DNA of 64,000 nt, taken from positions 94,890 through 158,889 of the forward strand of contig NZ_MDDR01000052.1 in NCBI RefSeq assembly GCF_001870435.1, read 5' to 3'. The notes below the pieces were generated by a model. That model did no database searches. It saw only the letters and a program-made list of their open reading frames with translations, and was not told the DNA's origin. Below, one piece after another: positions 49,977 to 57,525 of the stretch. Numbering within the stretch: position 1 is the first letter of the stretch; each line of letters starts with the position of its first letter. This DNA comes from Pseudomonas costantinii. GTDB taxonomy: Bacteria > Pseudomonadota > Gammaproteobacteria > Pseudomonadales > Pseudomonadaceae. The translations under genes were made by a program, and so were the position numbers.

Positions 49977-50666
49977 ATGTACGACTATGCAATTCGATTT
50001 GAGCAGGATGACAGCACGCCAGGTCTGGCAGTTTTCTGCCGCGATCTTCCAGAGCTGAACAGCTTCGGCGATGACAAAAATCACGCCCTCCGCGAAGCCG
50101 AGGATGCGATTGAGACAGCCCTGTCGATCTACGTAGATCAGCGCCGGGCAATTCCGCAGGCGTCCCCAGCCCTGCCAGACGAGTACGTTATTCGTCTTTC
50201 GGCTGTAACCGTGACCAAGATCGTTCTTTGGAACGAAATGATGGCGCAGAATATGCGCAAGGCCGATCTGTGCAAGCGGCTTGGCCTTGCCCAAACACAA
50301 GGAGATCGCCTGGTCGACTTCCTCCATACTTCCAAAATGGAAGCGCTTGAAAAAGCCTTGGAAGCTCTTGGTGTGAGAGTTTTAGTCCAGCCTATCGACC
50401 CGGAGGCTGTGAGAATTCAGTTCTACCCTGACTTCAACCGCCAAGGCCACAGGACTGTCCTGGTCAAGCTTCCGACAATCCCCTTCTCGGCCCTCCCAGA
50501 TGAGCTCCGCAAGGACTATGAAGGGGTCACACCACAAGAGAGTGTGATTAACCTTAACGATCTTGAGTCTCGCTGGTGGCTTACAGAGCAGGACGCGCGC
50601 AACTTGAAAACAAAAGGCTGGTCAGCTTTTTCGTTTGCTCCGATGGCGTACTCTCCGGGCGGTTAA
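49977..50666 (+). CDS. hicB: HicB antitoxin with long C-terminal extension
   Basis: A 229-aa protein. Residues 1-60 are the HicB partial RNase H fold (MYDYAIRFEQDDSTPGLAVFCRDLPELNSFGDDKNHALREAEDAIETALSIYV). Residues ~85-130 are an XRE-like DNA-binding segment (MRKADLCKRLGLAQTQGDRLVDFLHTSKMEALEKALEALG), which normally ends the protein at about 135 aa. About 90 extra residues follow (QPIDPEAVRIQFYPDF ... WWLTEQDARNLKTKGWSAFSF), of unknown function. ATG 49977 follows CCAGGGAGTG. Confidence 0.88.
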   Translation: MYDYAIRFEQDDSTPGLAVFCRDLPELNSFGDDKNHALREAEDAIETALSIYVDQRRAIPQASPALPDEYVIRLSAVTVTKIVLWNEMMAQNMRKADLCKRLGLAQTQGDRLVDFLHTSKMEALEKALEALGVRVLVQPIDPEAVRIQFYPDFNRQGHRTVLVKLPTIPFSALPDELRKDYEGVTPQESVINLNDLESRWWLTEQDARNLKTKGWSAFSFAPMAYSPGG

Positions 50667-50690
50667 CAGCCGCCCGATCTTCCGCTGGAG

Positions 50691-51218
50691 TTATGAAAAA
50701 GCATTTGAGGTTTTATCAATAACCTCTTTCCGCAGATACACCTTTCCGCCGGCAACAATGAAAGGGCCTGGCTCTGAAAGAATGCCAAATTGAACGCGAA
50801 GCTGACCGTCGTGATAGATACTGAAGTTTGCACCGCCAAGACCGTTAATCCGCACTGATAGCTGCCCCTTCTCGATACGAGCCATGACCTCGTCCGGCGT
50901 TTCTTGCCGGACGTAGGTCAGCGTTGTGCGCACATCGGAACCATCACGATCAAAAGAGATGTCTTCGGTCGTGAACTCAGCGCCCCCTCGGCAATCTGCC
51001 GGGATCTTGTCCAGCTCAGCAGTGATGAAGGCCAGTCGCTCGAGCGCGTTTGCTGGCAGATCGTAGTCAGACCAGTCGCCCGCCGTGACGGTGATCAGTT
51101 GAGCATCAGTACTCATATTTCCGCTCGAGCTGTAAATCTCGAACTCACCGGTGTCTTTGTTGAATATCCAGCCGGACATGCCCGGCACGTAGTCATGGGA
51201 TTGAATAAAGCCGGACAT
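50691..51218 (-). CDS. Tail-tip-like phage protein (J C-terminal type)
   Basis: A 175-aa protein: MSGFIQSHDYVPGMSGWIFNKDTGEFEIYSSSG resembles the 'NYVAGVQGWRLDKAGNLEFNG' end motif of gpJ proteins (also present at the end of J in this prophage), followed by a second domain with YHDGQLRVQFGILSEPGPFIVAGGKVYLRKEVID. ATG 51218 follows GGAGCACAGCAA. Its place in the early/late junction rather than the tail module is unusual. Confidence 0.72.
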   Translation of the reverse strand: MSGFIQSHDYVPGMSGWIFNKDTGEFEIYSSSGNMSTDAQLITVTAGDWSDYDLPANALERLAFITAELDKIPADCRGGAEFTTEDISFDRDGSDVRTTLTYVRQETPDEVMARIEKGQLSVRINGLGGANFSIYHDGQLRVQFGILSEPGPFIVAGGKVYLRKEVIDKTSNAFS

Positions 51219-51262
51219 TTGCTGTGCTCCAGAAACGAAAAAGCCCCAGCGAATGCTGAGGC
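51219..51262 (-). terminator. Terminator-SD cassette E
   Basis: GCCCCAGC (51243-51250) pairs with GCTGAGGC (51255-51262), one G-T pair; on the minus strand TTTTT and CTGGAGCACAGCAA follow, then the ATG at 51218. Same layout as cassettes A-D in the tail module. Confidence 0.7.
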
Positions 51263-51484
51263 CATAAATAGGTGTGCGCGTCTTTCCGCGCTGTCTGCCA
51301 AAGACCTTCCCGGCGTCGACGCCCCAATGCATCGATCTCGCCGCTCGTGTCTCGCGCCACCCTGGAAGCACAGTCGGGTCAGAATGCGCGGGCTGCCGAT
51401 GTTGTTTCCGTACGTCGCACTACCGGCTATCGACGTCCAGGCCTTCCCGAAGGCTGTCCTGGCTACAGGTGAATTTCAGGCAAT
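51263..51484. other. Stretch without a supported gene
   Basis: About 220 bp between the tail-tip-like gene and the terminator at 51485. Frames are open on both strands but none has a ribosome site or recognisable product. Probably the remnant of a deleted gene. Confidence 0.3.
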
Positions 51485-51507
51485 AAAAAACCCCGTTTAA
51501 CGAGGTT
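51485..51507 (-). terminator. Terminator after the 60-aa gene
   Basis: CCCCG (51491-51495) pairs with CGAGG (51501-51505, one G-T); on the minus strand TTTTTT follows. Confidence 0.7.
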
Positions 51508-51525
51508 TATAGAAAACTTGGTATG

Positions 51526-51708
51526 TCAGAACTGAGGGCCAGAATCTCGCTCGGCCTCGCGCTCACGCTCTTTACGCTCAAGCCACTGAACCATAGAGTT
51601 CGCTTCCTCTTCGGTATTCATTGGGTTGCCGTGTGGCTGCCCGCTGATATATACCTGATAAATATCTTTGCCGTTTACAGTATTCTTTTTCCAACTGAAC
51701 TTGCTCAT
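51526..51708 (-). CDS. Small hydrophilic phage protein
   Basis: A 60-aa protein (MSKFSWKKNTVNGKDIYQVYISGQPHGNPMNTEEEANSMVQWLERKEREREAERDSGPQF): a small beta start and a charged helix. No family recognised. AAGGATGTGGT precedes the ATG, and a terminator follows. Confidence 0.6.
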   Translation of the reverse strand: MSKFSWKKNTVNGKDIYQVYISGQPHGNPMNTEEEANSMVQWLERKEREREAERDSGPQF

Positions 51709-51893
51709 ACCACATCCTTCTTCGGGGGGGAGGCATGAATATCAGCGCGCGCAGCTTTTATCAACCAAATCCGGCACTTGGGCGTTTGAGAATGGCCGGA
51801 GTAGGCAGAATTCCAGCCTGAGTGACCGTCGACATGACCCTGAATCAGATACCTAAACACCCAGCCATGGACGAGGTCTCTACGCGCACGCAT
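51705..51893 (-). CDS. Doubtful small protein
   Basis: A 62-aa frame (MRARRDLVHGWVFRYLIQGHVDG...) overlapping the 60-aa gene by ATGA. Overlap is the only support; composition is odd and no ribosome site is clear. Confidence 0.3.
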   Translation of the reverse strand: MRARRDLVHGWVFRYLIQGHVDGHSGWNSAYSGHSQTPKCRIWLIKAARADIHASPPKKDVV

Positions 51894-51981
51894 TCAACCT
51901 TATGCCACTCAGTCAGTATCCCAAAAATGCTAAAACCTCGGAGATATCCGAGGCCTGATAGCGTCTTTCTGCCTGGAGCAC

Positions 51982-52239
51982 CTAACCCCTGATGATCTTA
52001 ACTGCGTAGTTTGTCGCAACCAAATCAACTCTCACTCGGGAGCTAGCAAATTTTTCCCGCAAGCGAATCTGCAATTCTTCGCCAATCAGCCTTGCGCGGG
52101 CAGGCTGATCGTCGCCGAAAGAAATATTTGTCTCAAAAGGCTGACCGACTAAATCCCTGTCAGAGAAATGGTTCAGGGCCATTTTTTCAACAGCATCTAC
52201 AATTCTGTTCACTTCAGCAGTTGTTGCGGCGTCCATCAC
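51982..52239 (-). CDS. Small phage protein, unknown
   Basis: An 85-aa alpha/beta protein (MMDAATTAEVNRIVDAVEKMALNHFSDRDLVGQPFETNISFGDDQPARARLIGEELQIRLREKFASSRVRVDLVATNYAVKIIRG). No family recognised. A strong hairpin terminator lies upstream at 52295-52316, so it may have its own promoter. Confidence 0.6.
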   Translation of the reverse strand: MMDAATTAEVNRIVDAVEKMALNHFSDRDLVGQPFETNISFGDDQPARARLIGEELQIRLREKFASSRVRVDLVATNYAVKIIRG

Positions 52240-52290
52240 AAGTCCCTATCAATCAATTGAAGCTTGATCATTTCACAACTTGCACAAAGC

Positions 52291-52320
52291 AAAAAGCCCA
52301 GCTACATAGCCAGGCTTTTA
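52291..52320. terminator. Terminator after the Q-like gene
   Basis: AGCCCAGCT (52295-52303) pairs with AGCCAGGCT (52308-52316) with G-T pairs; T-rich flanks on both strands. It lies downstream of the replication/recombination operon, the place where an antiterminator would act. Confidence 0.65.
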
Positions 52321-52398
52321 TTGTTAATCCCTAACGCGCAAGATCGACAGGATGGATAAATATTCTCTCACTTTCTCACTCATTGCAATGGCTTTTTG

Positions 52399-52944
52399 CT
52401 ATGCAGCTCGACTTTCGATCAAGCCCTCTGCGTCGAGAAGTTCCTGGGCAGCCGTCAGCGCCTCGTTTACCTGGTCATCCAGTGCCTTGCGGATCGACGA
52501 ACGCCACCGGTAACGGGTGGATTCTGGCTTGCCGTCGTTGTCCCAATTGGTGATGTCATACCAGGCGGCCGGCAGCACTGCGGCAGAACGTTTGCCCTCG
52601 GCACCGGCAACCTGCGGAATTGCCCAAGTCAGCACCGCGCACTCGCGGAACCGTTTCGGTGCCGGCGACCTCACCGAATTCAGCAGTTCCAGAATGGCGC
52701 CGTGCTTCCGCTCCTCGTGTGTGGAGTACTTCGCCACCAGGGCGCGCCAGTGCGCCGGGGTAAGCGCCTTGTGCAGCCGGCCAAAGACCCAGCAGTCCTG
52801 GAGCAGCGCCGCTTCCTTTCCGACGATTTCCCCCTTCTGCTTGGCGCACTGAACCTTGGGCTCGAAGTCGCAGCCGCCGGCGGAGGTGATTGTCTCGGCC
52901 GCCAAGGCTCGAACTACTGCTGAAACAACGTTGCGATAGGTCAT
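52399..52944 (-). CDS. Q-like late regulator candidate
   Basis: A 181-aa protein (MTYRNVVSAVVRALAAETITSAGGCDFEPKVQCAKQKGEIVGKEAALLQDCWVFGRLHKALTPAHWRALVAKYSTH...), overlapping ninG by ATGA. The order ninB-ninG-then-this gene, at the end of the early operon and followed by terminators, is where lambdoid phages encode antiterminator Q. The sequence itself shows no motif I can name, so the role is from position. Confidence 0.6.
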   Translation of the reverse strand: MTYRNVVSAVVRALAAETITSAGGCDFEPKVQCAKQKGEIVGKEAALLQDCWVFGRLHKALTPAHWRALVAKYSTHEERKHGAILELLNSVRSPAPKRFRECAVLTWAIPQVAGAEGKRSAAVLPAAWYDITNWDNDGKPESTRYRWRSSIRKALDDQVNEALTAAQELLDAEGLIESRAA

Positions 52945-53516
52945 GCTGCAGCCCTCTTGAGTTCACGGGTTTTGGCTCGGTAGTCGGCCTTGATGGCCTG
53001 CAACTGCTCGATGGTATGGCGCTGGGGATCATGAGGTCCTTCCAGCCAATCCACTTTTTCGGCACCGATGCGCCTCACCAGCTCCAGCCGGTAGTTCACG
53101 ATGTCGCCCGATTTATGGTTGTTGCACGGCGCGCACTGGCGCCACACGTTCAGCGGCTCGAAGCGAAGCTCTGGGTTGCCACCGACGGTGCGGTAGTGCC
53201 CGGCGTGCCATTGGCCGTTGTGGTGCCGGCCGCAACTTACGCACGGCAGGCCGATATCCCGCTCGCGAATCCAGGCATTGAAGGCGGCCTGCGCCTCTTT
53301 CATGTGCTGGGCGCGCGACTTGATCTTCACCTTTGCCGCGCGCAGCTCCTTGCGGCCGATATCGGCCAGCGACTTGCGCGCCTTCGCCTGGTTCACATCC
53401 TTGATGGCCAGCCCGCATTTCGGACTGCACACGGCTTGGCCCAGGCGCTGCGGCGGGAAGCTGATGCCGCATGCAGGGTTCTTGCACTTCTTTGGTTTGG
53501 GTTGCTTGGCGATCAT
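52941..53516 (-). CDS. ninG: Recombination protein NinG/Rap
   Basis: A 191-aa NinG. The N-terminal zinc-binding part (CKNPACGISFPPQRLGQAVCSPKCG) and core (LPCVSCGRHHNGQWHAGHYRTVGGNPELRFEPLNVWRQCAPCNNHKSGD) match the family; it is an HNH-like structure-specific nuclease stimulating RecA-dependent phage recombination. ATGA overlap with ninB. Confidence 0.94.
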   Translation of the reverse strand: MIAKQPKPKKCKNPACGISFPPQRLGQAVCSPKCGLAIKDVNQAKARKSLADIGRKELRAAKVKIKSRAQHMKEAQAAFNAWIRERDIGLPCVSCGRHHNGQWHAGHYRTVGGNPELRFEPLNVWRQCAPCNNHKSGDIVNYRLELVRRIGAEKVDWLEGPHDPQRHTIEQLQAIKADYRAKTRELKRAAA

Positions 53517-53983
53517 GCAGCCTCCTTGCTGAGTAGATCAGTGAAAACCACACCTTGGCCCGTGAAATAGGCGGCGATGCGGTCGGTGTAATTGATGCCC
53601 TGGGCGCGATTGAACAGGCTGGTCACCGGGAAACCGTCGGGGCCGAACAAATGGCACTCCCCCATCATGGCCAGCTTTGTTTCGTACGGCAGATGGCGCA
53701 TGACGCGATACCACTCGGCCTGAAAGCCAGCATCCTCGTTCAGCAGGATCTGCACGCCGAAGTGCAGCTTGCAGTAGCGGCGGGCGTCGGCCGCGTCACC
53801 GATCTGGGTCATTTCGGCGATGCGCTTGTACATCCCGAACCACAACCGATTTTGGTCAAGCGTGCGGTCCTTGCCCGGGCGCAGGGAGACCACCACGAAC
53901 TTCTTGTCTCGGTACATGGCGCTCAACTTGGTGATAGCCTCAGAGAGTTTGGCCTGGCAGTTGACGCTGATCTTGTCGGTCAT
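53513..53983 (-). CDS. ninB: Recombination protein NinB
   Basis: A 156-aa NinB-type ssDNA-binding protein (KLSEAITKLSAMYRDKKFVVVSLRPGKDRTLDQNRLWFGMYKRIAEMTQIGDAADARRYCKLHFG), the recombination mediator of lambdoid phages. It lies between the loader-like gene and ninG with 4-bp overlaps. Confidence 0.88.
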   Translation of the reverse strand: MTDKISVNCQAKLSEAITKLSAMYRDKKFVVVSLRPGKDRTLDQNRLWFGMYKRIAEMTQIGDAADARRYCKLHFGVQILLNEDAGFQAEWYRVMRHLPYETKLAMMGECHLFGPDGFPVTSLFNRAQGINYTDRIAAYFTGQGVVFTDLLSKEAA

Positions 53984-54777
53984 TGCGCCGCCCTCTTCTC
54001 TTCCAGATCTCGGGCCTGCTTGATCAGCAGCGCCCGGCGGTTCGCCAACTCATTGGCCGCTTCAATCCGCATTTCGGTTTTTCGTTCGGTACTGGCCTTA
54101 CGCATCTCCAGCATCGAGTTTTTGACCAGTTCCAGCTTCTGGCGCAGCACTGGTGCAGGCTGGGTGACGGCGCCGGTGAGTAAGCCGGCAATGGCGCGGC
54201 CATCCTCGGTGACTGGAACAATGCTCAGGTCAGCCAAGTACTTCTGGCCGTGCTCTTGGGGAATGCGTTTCAACTCCACAGCCTTGGTAACGGCCTGGAT
54301 GCGGCGGTTGGCGTCGAAGCCCACCGACACGTGCCAATTGACCGCCTTCGCATCCTCACGGGCCTGGCCCACGAACCTTTGGTAGGCGTCGATGAACGCC
54401 ATGCGGGCACCAATTTTGTCGCCGCCATCCAAGATGGGTTTCGCAGCGGCCAGAGCCAGTTGGATTTCATCGGTCAGCACCACGGTTTCAAATTCGTCGT
54501 TGGTCGTCATAGCGATGGCCCAGGCCTCGTCCTTGCCAGGGCGCCCATCGGAGGACTGCACCCGCTGCAGGATGTCGGCCATAGCCAGCTTGCCCTTCAC
54601 TTCGAAGCGGCAGGCCTTGAGCGCAGCCTTGACGACGGGCACCGGATACGCGCAGAGGTCTTCGGCCATCATCGCGGCGGTGCCTGGATTCATTTCCTGG
54701 CCCATGGCCTCAGCTGTTGCGCAGATAGCGGCTGCAAGCCCGGCAACCTGCTGGTCATTCATTTCAAAGGTATTCAT
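53980..54777 (-). CDS. Replication accessory (helicase loader-like) protein
   Basis: A 265-aa mainly helical protein (MNTFEMNDQQVAGLAAAICATAEAMGQEMNPGTAAMMAEDLCAYPVPVVKAALKACRFEVKGKLAMADILQRVQ). The first ~80 residues resemble the N-terminal domain found in phage gpP/loader-like proteins. No AAA+ motif is seen. It overlaps the O-like gene by 14 bp and so occupies the lambda P position. Confidence 0.7.
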   Translation of the reverse strand: MNTFEMNDQQVAGLAAAICATAEAMGQEMNPGTAAMMAEDLCAYPVPVVKAALKACRFEVKGKLAMADILQRVQSSDGRPGKDEAWAIAMTTNDEFETVVLTDEIQLALAAAKPILDGGDKIGARMAFIDAYQRFVGQAREDAKAVNWHVSVGFDANRRIQAVTKAVELKRIPQEHGQKYLADLSIVPVTEDGRAIAGLLTGAVTQPAPVLRQKLELVKNSMLEMRKASTERKTEMRIEAANELANRRALLIKQARDLEEKRAAQ

Positions 54778-55741
54778 TGCGGTCACCTGCTTGGCGTTTG
54801 GCCAAAACCATCTGGGCGGCCTGCTCCGCTGCGGAGTGGTTTGCCTCAGTCCGTTCCATCTGGCGGGCAGTGGTGCCGTTGATGCGCTGCCCGGTCACCC
54901 ACTGGGTGTGGTAGCTCTCGGCGTTGGCCAGCAGCTCGTTGAGGCTGTGGCACTTGCGCAGCACAGCGGCATCGCTGGTTTTCAGGAAGTGGGCAGCGAC
55001 GTGGTGGGCGACATCGGCGCCGAGTCGGTCGACCAACTGTCCGAGCTGGCCGCCGACCTTGGCGTTCCACACCGGCCAGGCGCTGTAGCGTTTGCGGTAA
55101 GCCATGGCGTAGTTCGCCCAAACCTTGAAGGTTTTGCAGGTCTGGTCTTTGGGGCCCGGCATATCGGCGGGAATCTCGACACGGGGAGTATCGGTGCGGT
55201 CAACCACCAGCACCAAGCCGCGGGACTGAGCCGGCTTGCCGGTGGCGTCCTGCAAGTCCTGACTGGTGTCCTGATTGGTACCCTGATGATTGGTATCCTG
55301 ATTTGTCGGAGATTTATCCGACCCTTGCTCGGATTTTTTTCCGACCTTGCTCGGAGATTTATCCGAGGTAGATCGGATATTTTTCCGACCTTTGTTTTTT
55401 GGTGGGGTCGGATATTTTTCCGACCCATCAAGCTTCTGGTTCCACTCGATGGCCTTCTCGGTAAGGCGAAAAAGCGTGATGTTCGAAGTGCTGGAAAGCT
55501 CAATCAAACCGGCCTCTTCCAGGGCCTTCAGCATGCGGTAAGCGGTGTCTGGCTTGTCTGTGAGCAGCGGCAGCTCCTCAGTGATCTTTGCCTTGCTCAG
55601 CGCGAAGAAGACCCCGTCATCGGTCTTGATTGGCTTGGTCCAGCTCGGGCAGCCGTAGACGAAGGCAAACAGCAGGGCCTGCTGAGAATTCAGCCCCCAC
55701 TCCAGCGCCTTCACCTGGTTAATCGTGACGGTGTATTGCAT
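54764..55741 (-). CDS. Replication initiator (lambda O-like) carrying the origin
   Basis: A 325-aa protein. The N-terminal winged helix (MQYTVTINQVKALEWGLNSQQALLFAFVYGCPSWTKPIKTDDGVFFALSKAKITEELPLLTDKPDTAYRMLKALEEAGLIEL) is the initiator domain. Residues ~105-175 are low-complexity (Ser, Lys, Asn, Gln, Asp) because their codons overlap five iterons. The C-terminal helical domain probably recruits the loader. ATG 55741 follows GGAAGGCCTGAC and nearly touches the BRO stop. Confidence 0.88.
   Translation of the reverse strand: MQYTVTINQVKALEWGLNSQQALLFAFVYGCPSWTKPIKTDDGVFFALSKAKITEELPLLTDKPDTAYRMLKALEEAGLIELSSTSNITLFRLTEKAIEWNQKLDGSEKYPTPPKNKGRKNIRSTSDKSPSKVGKKSEQGSDKSPTNQDTNHQGTNQDTSQDLQDATGKPAQSRGLVLVVDRTDTPRVEIPADMPGPKDQTCKTFKVWANYAMAYRKRYSAWPVWNAKVGGQLGQLVDRLGADVAHHVAAHFLKTSDAAVLRKCHSLNELLANAESYHTQWVTGQRINGTTARQMERTEANHSAAEQAAQMVLAKRQAGDRNEYL
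55306..55423. other. Phage replication origin with five iterons
   Basis: Five 16-bp dyads of the form TCGGA-N6-TCCGA, mostly TCGGA(G/T)ATTT(A/T)TCCGA, start at 55306, 55329, 55351, 55373 and 55408: spacing 23, 22, 22, 35 bp, about two helical turns. They lie inside the initiator gene as in lambda. Before them (55262-55305) a second set of imperfect TCCTGAYTGGTR direct repeats occurs. The O-like winged helix is the expected binder. Confidence 0.85.
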
Positions 55742-55742
55742 G

Positions 55743-56603
55743 TCAGGCCTTCCCGACCTTAGCGGCCAATTCAAGGAAGCGATCCACGTACCAGTGAGGC
55801 TGCGTCTCGCGGGGGCATTGAGGGCTGGTGAGGTTCTTGCCGTAGGCCATGCCCTTCTCGGTCACCGACCAGAAGTCGACCATTTCCTGCTTGGAGTTTT
55901 TGCGCTGCAGGACCTTGAGGAAGCCATGGGCCTCAAGTGCAAGGTTGAAGGCGCGGGCCGTGCTGGCAATGCCATGATCTTTGATCAGCGCGGTGATTGC
56001 CTTGGTCGGCATCGAAGAGCCTCCAGCAGCATCAGGGGCGGCATCAACGGCATAGCCCGGGAGGAACTTGGCGTCCAGGCCGTTATTGGCAGCGATCTTG
56101 GCAAGCATCATCATCTTGCTGGAGTTCGCAGGCTTCAGCAGGCGGTCGAAGCATTCGAGAATCGCCAGCTCGCCGACGATCTTGGAGTTGTTCGGGCCTT
56201 GGGCGGAAAAGGAACCGGTCTTGCGAATGCTCGGCAGGACCTGGCCCACCACCCACTCTTCGAACTGCTCGGCAGCCGGAAGCTTGGACTTCATCACCAG
56301 CCGGTAGAGATCGCGTTCAGGGATGATTTGCACTGCGCGGACCTGACCTCCCATTTCGGTATGGCAGGTGCTGACCGCTTTGCAGTGGACATTGATCGCC
56401 TTCGACGTGTTGGAGTAGCCCAGGGCTTCGGCGATGTCCTTGGCGATGAACCATGGCTCCCCGTGACCGTCGTCAATTACGCGGACGGGAAAGCCGTGGA
56501 AGTCGAAAGGTGTCACTGGTTTAATCCGCGCCACGTTTTCAGATTGAGAAAAACGTGGCGCGAGATTGTTGGGGCTATTGATCGATTCTGTGTGTTGGTG
56601 CAT
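55743..56603 (-). CDS. BRO-N domain antirepressor
   Basis: A 286-aa protein with an N-terminal BRO-N domain (VRVIDDGHGEPWFIAKDIAEALGYSNTSKAINVHCK ... ERDLYRLVMKSKLPAAEQFEEWVVGQVLPSIRKTGSF) and a C-terminal winged-helix-like part (ITALIKDHGIASTARAFNLALEAHGFLKVLQ ... FWSVTEKGMAYGKNL, KilAC-like). Antirepressors of this kind counter CI-type repressors. It is cotranscribed with CII and O. GGAGCGAATC precedes the ATG. Confidence 0.88.
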   Translation of the reverse strand: MHQHTESINSPNNLAPRFSQSENVARIKPVTPFDFHGFPVRVIDDGHGEPWFIAKDIAEALGYSNTSKAINVHCKAVSTCHTEMGGQVRAVQIIPERDLYRLVMKSKLPAAEQFEEWVVGQVLPSIRKTGSFSAQGPNNSKIVGELAILECFDRLLKPANSSKMMMLAKIAANNGLDAKFLPGYAVDAAPDAAGGSSMPTKAITALIKDHGIASTARAFNLALEAHGFLKVLQRKNSKQEMVDFWSVTEKGMAYGKNLTSPQCPRETQPHWYVDRFLELAAKVGKA

Positions 56604-56672
56604 GATTCGCTCCAGTTGTTTACCGCTGTAGAAAAAGCCACCCTCGTCCGGTGGCTTTTTTGTGCCTGTAAT

Positions 56673-57095
56673 TCAGGCTGCCTTAACCGACGCATCCATC
56701 ACGTCAAGGCTCTGCCGTACGTGATTGATCTCCTGGCGGATCAGGCTCTTTTCGAAAGTGCTGACGTGGTTGTCGTCCAGTGCTTCGTGCACTGCGATCG
56801 TCAGGTCGGCGACTTCCTTGCCCACGTTGATCAGTGACTTGGTGAGCGCTTGCGGCTCCGGCGCTGACTTCGATACCAGGTCAAAGCCGAACTCATTGGC
56901 CAGAGCCAGCAACGGGCGCATATCGCCGGTGTGCAGCAAGATCCCGAACAGATGCTCCACGGTCAGGTGGTGAGCCTCGTTGTCCGGGTTCGCACGCTGA
57001 AGCAGGCCAACGTGTGGAACACCCATCTTTGCCGCCAGTACCTTTGCCTCGTTATCCAGAACAGCGCTCTGGCAAGCCCGCAGAAAATCTTCCAT
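56673..57095 (-). CDS. Phage regulatory CII-family protein
   Basis: A 140-aa protein of the phage regulatory CII family (MEDFLRACQSAVLDNEAKVLAAKMGVPHVGLLQRANPDNEAHHLTVEHLFGILLHTGDMRPLLALANEFG). The family acts in the lysis-lysogeny choice. It follows cro with 80 bp between, as in lambda. GAGGTTTTACGA precedes the ATG. Confidence 0.88.
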   Translation of the reverse strand: MEDFLRACQSAVLDNEAKVLAAKMGVPHVGLLQRANPDNEAHHLTVEHLFGILLHTGDMRPLLALANEFGFDLVSKSAPEPQALTKSLINVGKEVADLTIAVHEALDDNHVSTFEKSLIRQEINHVRQSLDVMDASVKAA

Positions 57096-57176
57096 TCGTA
57101 AAACCTCAAATTTGTTTCCGTGGCGCCCTGCCAGTGGGTGGGCGAAACTTTGTTCATGGATCGAAGGACAGGGGTA

Positions 57177-57413
57177 TCAAGCGGCGCCGCGCAGGACTTT
57201 GTGGGCGAGGTCGAGAAGATCCGGTCGCAAACCAGCGATGGTGATCTCTCCACCTGATGCGTCCTGAAGGCGTTCTGCCAGGTCAGCCGAGGCCTTTCGG
57301 TGGCCGCCCGCCAACTGCCACAGATGCCCTACCGTCGTCTTGGCAGCGGCAGCCACTGACTGGCGCCGTTCGTTTGAAGCGCTGGCGAGCCAGTCACGCA
57401 GATGGTCATTCAT
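57177..57413 (-). CDS. cro: Cro-like repressor
   Basis: A 78-aa helix-turn-helix protein (LRDWLASASNERRQSVAAAAKTTVGHLWQLAGGHRKASADLAERLQDASGG), with the YdaS/Cro-type fold and length. It is divergent from CI across the operator region and is the first gene of the rightward-type (here minus) early operon. GGAGAGATCCC precedes the ATG. Confidence 0.88.
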   Translation of the reverse strand: MNDHLRDWLASASNERRQSVAAAAKTTVGHLWQLAGGHRKASADLAERLQDASGGEITIAGLRPDLLDLAHKVLRGAA

Positions 57414-57438
57414 GGGATCTCTCCTTAAACATGGGAGA

Positions 57439-57506
57439 AATTTAGCTTATGGCTAATATCGTAGCAAGGAATATTTAGCCTTGAGCACATTTAGCATTGA
57501 GCTAAA
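57439..57506. promoter_or_regulatory. Main CI/Cro operator region with cro promoter
   Basis: Three operators of the form TTTAGC-N5-GCTAAA: O1 57441-57457, O2 57474-57490 (weak right half), O3 57490-57506 (perfect). On the minus strand TTGCTA (57467-57462), 17 bp and TAAATT (57444-57439) form the cro promoter overlapping O1. A weaker rightward promoter (TTATGG 57447, AATATT 57470) could serve CI. Confidence 0.82.
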
Positions 57507-57525
57507 CGCTGGCATTCTTGCCCGC

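Noticed and set aside
51272..51472. Small plus-strand frames between 51.27 and 51.5 kb
   Set aside because: Several overlapping frames of similar length on both strands, none with start signals.
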